A DNA stretch of 7,507 nucleotides from an uncultured Pseudomonadota bacterium (lineage in GTDB: Bacteria > Lernaellota > Lernaellaia > Lernaellales > Lernaellaceae): the NCBI GenBank assembly GCA_937967875.1, contig CALBTQ010000476.1:1-7507 (forward strand), read 5' to 3'. Shown piece after piece: positions 7,007 to 7,507 of this stretch. Under the pieces are notes generated by a model, which made no database searches, was not told the DNA's origin, and saw only the letters and a list, made by a program, of their open reading frames with translations. The translations under genes and the position numbers were made by a program. The stretch's first letter is position 1; each line of letters opens with the position of its first letter.

Positions 7007-7065
7007 GTCATCCTCGGATTTGAGTCGAGGCCCCAGGAATCCTTTACTGCCGTGCGCAGCGCGGC
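7007..7065. repeat. Imperfect palindromes in the spacer before the radical SAM operon
   Basis: Two inverted repeats stand close together. The first pairs CCTCG (7012-7016) with CGAGG (7026-7030) around a nine-base loop. The second pairs 7049-7055 with 7059-7065 around a three-base loop; on plus-strand RNA it is seven pairs including one U-G, but on minus-strand RNA it has a C-A mismatch. Neither is followed by a run of T in the minus direction, so a standard terminator for the kinase gene is not supported. The text from GTCATCCT to GGAATCCTTTACTG loosely recalls dispersed GTCATCCTGAG...AAGGATC intergenic repeats of several bacterial phyla; that is a recollection, not a match. Confidence 0.3.
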
Positions 7066-7086
7066 CTACCTTTTCAAAAATGTCGG

Positions 7087-7507
7087 TTATTCTTTTTCGT
7101 CGAGCACCTTGCGGATCGTTTCGGCCAGCACGCGCGGCGAATAGGGTTTGCCGATGAAGTGCAGGTCCTTGTCGATGACGCCGTGGTGGGCGACGGCGTC
7201 TTCCGTGTAGCCGGAGGAATACAGCACCTTGGTTTCCGGATGGATCGACGCCAGCCGATCGGCCAATTGACGGCCGTTCCTGCCCGGCATGACGACGTCG
7301 GTGAGGACCAGGTCCACCTCGCCCCCCTGGTCGAGGAACGCCAGAGCCTCGTGGGGGCCCCGCGCCTCTTGAACCCGATAGCCGTAACGCTCGAGGACCA
7401 TTCGCAACACCCGGCGAACGGCCGGCTCGTCCTCGACGAGGAGAATCGACTCCTCGCCGCGCGGCCGCGTCTCGAAGGGAGAGACCGTCTCCAGCGCGCC
7501 GTCGGAT
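7087..7507 (-). CDS. C-terminal receiver domain of a probable hybrid histidine kinase, partial
   Basis: The frame is open to the right window edge, giving the last 139 residues of a longer protein. Numbering is from the first whole codon at the edge. After a linker of about 18 residues rich in charge and proline comes a complete CheY-like receiver: SILLVEDEP with the acidic metal-binding residues E25-D26, phospho-acceptor D70 in LVLTDVVMP, the switch serine in VLYSSGYT (S98 or S97) and K120 in GKPYSP. The SSGYT and GKPYSP wording and the linker are typical of receivers at the end of PAS-containing hybrid sensor kinases, so the kinase core probably lies beyond the window. A GTG at 7410 could be taken as a start, but it would delete the first strand and the acidic pocket, so it is rejected. 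A standalone response regulator with an N-terminal tail is the alternative. The stop is TAA at 7087-7089, 124 bases before the radical SAM start, and the signal it senses is not visible. Confidence 0.83.
   Translation of the reverse strand, partial: SDGALETVSPFETRPRGEESILLVEDEPAVRRVLRMVLERYGYRVQEARGPHEALAFLDQGGEVDLVLTDVVMPGRNGRQLADRLASIHPETKVLYSSGYTEDAVAHHGVIDKDLHFIGKPYSPRVLAETIRKVLDEKE

Noticed and set aside
6955..7011. An 18-codon ORF starting at the ATG at 7011 on the minus strand
   Set aside because: The GAGG directly touches the ATG, leaving no spacing for ribosome binding, and the stop falls inside the radical SAM gene with no coupling to a start.
7049..7080. Rho-independent terminator for the hybrid kinase gene
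   Set aside because: On the minus strand the hairpin has a C-A mismatch and is followed by AGTAAAGG rather than a T run. On the plus strand there is a short T run, but no plus-strand gene upstream.

Overview
The window is high-GC bacterial DNA with densely packed, mostly overlapping genes. The proteins look Gram-negative-like: a WbaP/WcaJ-type phosphoglycosyl transferase, a GT4-type and a GT2-type glycosyltransferase, and a hybrid-kinase-like receiver. I cannot name a taxon. The sequence looks like a contig from a metagenome or draft assembly. Its first 48 bases are not genomic: they carry an Illumina TruSeq index-side adapter, and genomic sequence begins at about base 49.

Layout. Bases 1-48 are adapter. 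A plus-strand pair follows: the 3' part of a tandem AAA+ ATPase gene (50-1567, truncated by the contig edge), then a GT2 glycosyltransferase with a fused C-terminal Rossmann-like domain (1564-2574, TTG start, four-base stop/start overlap). These converge, with only three bases between stop codons, on a minus-strand run. In transcription order that run is a radical SAM/SPASM-like protein (6962-5961), a GT4-type glycosyltransferase (5961-4855), a class I SAM methyltransferase with an N-terminal zinc ribbon (4858-4058) and a polyprenyl-phosphate phosphoglycosyl transferase (4011-2578). The first three genes overlap by one and four bases, and the fourth follows after 46 bases, so they look like one operon. 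Upstream of it lies a 120-base spacer with two imperfect hairpins and a possible 13-codon leader ORF. Beyond that, running off the right edge, is the C-terminal receiver domain of what is probably a hybrid histidine kinase (7507-7087).

How the genes may work together. The phosphoglycosyl transferase would place the first sugar phosphate on undecaprenyl phosphate in the inner membrane. The two glycosyltransferases would extend the glycan, and the methyltransferase would modify a sugar or a chain end. The radical SAM enzyme would modify an unknown substrate. Flippase, polymerase and export genes are not in the window, so the cluster probably continues elsewhere. This is an exopolysaccharide, capsule or O-antigen type locus. 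Its less ordinary parts are the SPASM-type enzyme heading the operon, the AAA+ gene coupled to a glycosyltransferase, and the possible leader ORF. I see no CRISPR array, tRNA, rRNA, transposase or clear sigma-70 promoter.
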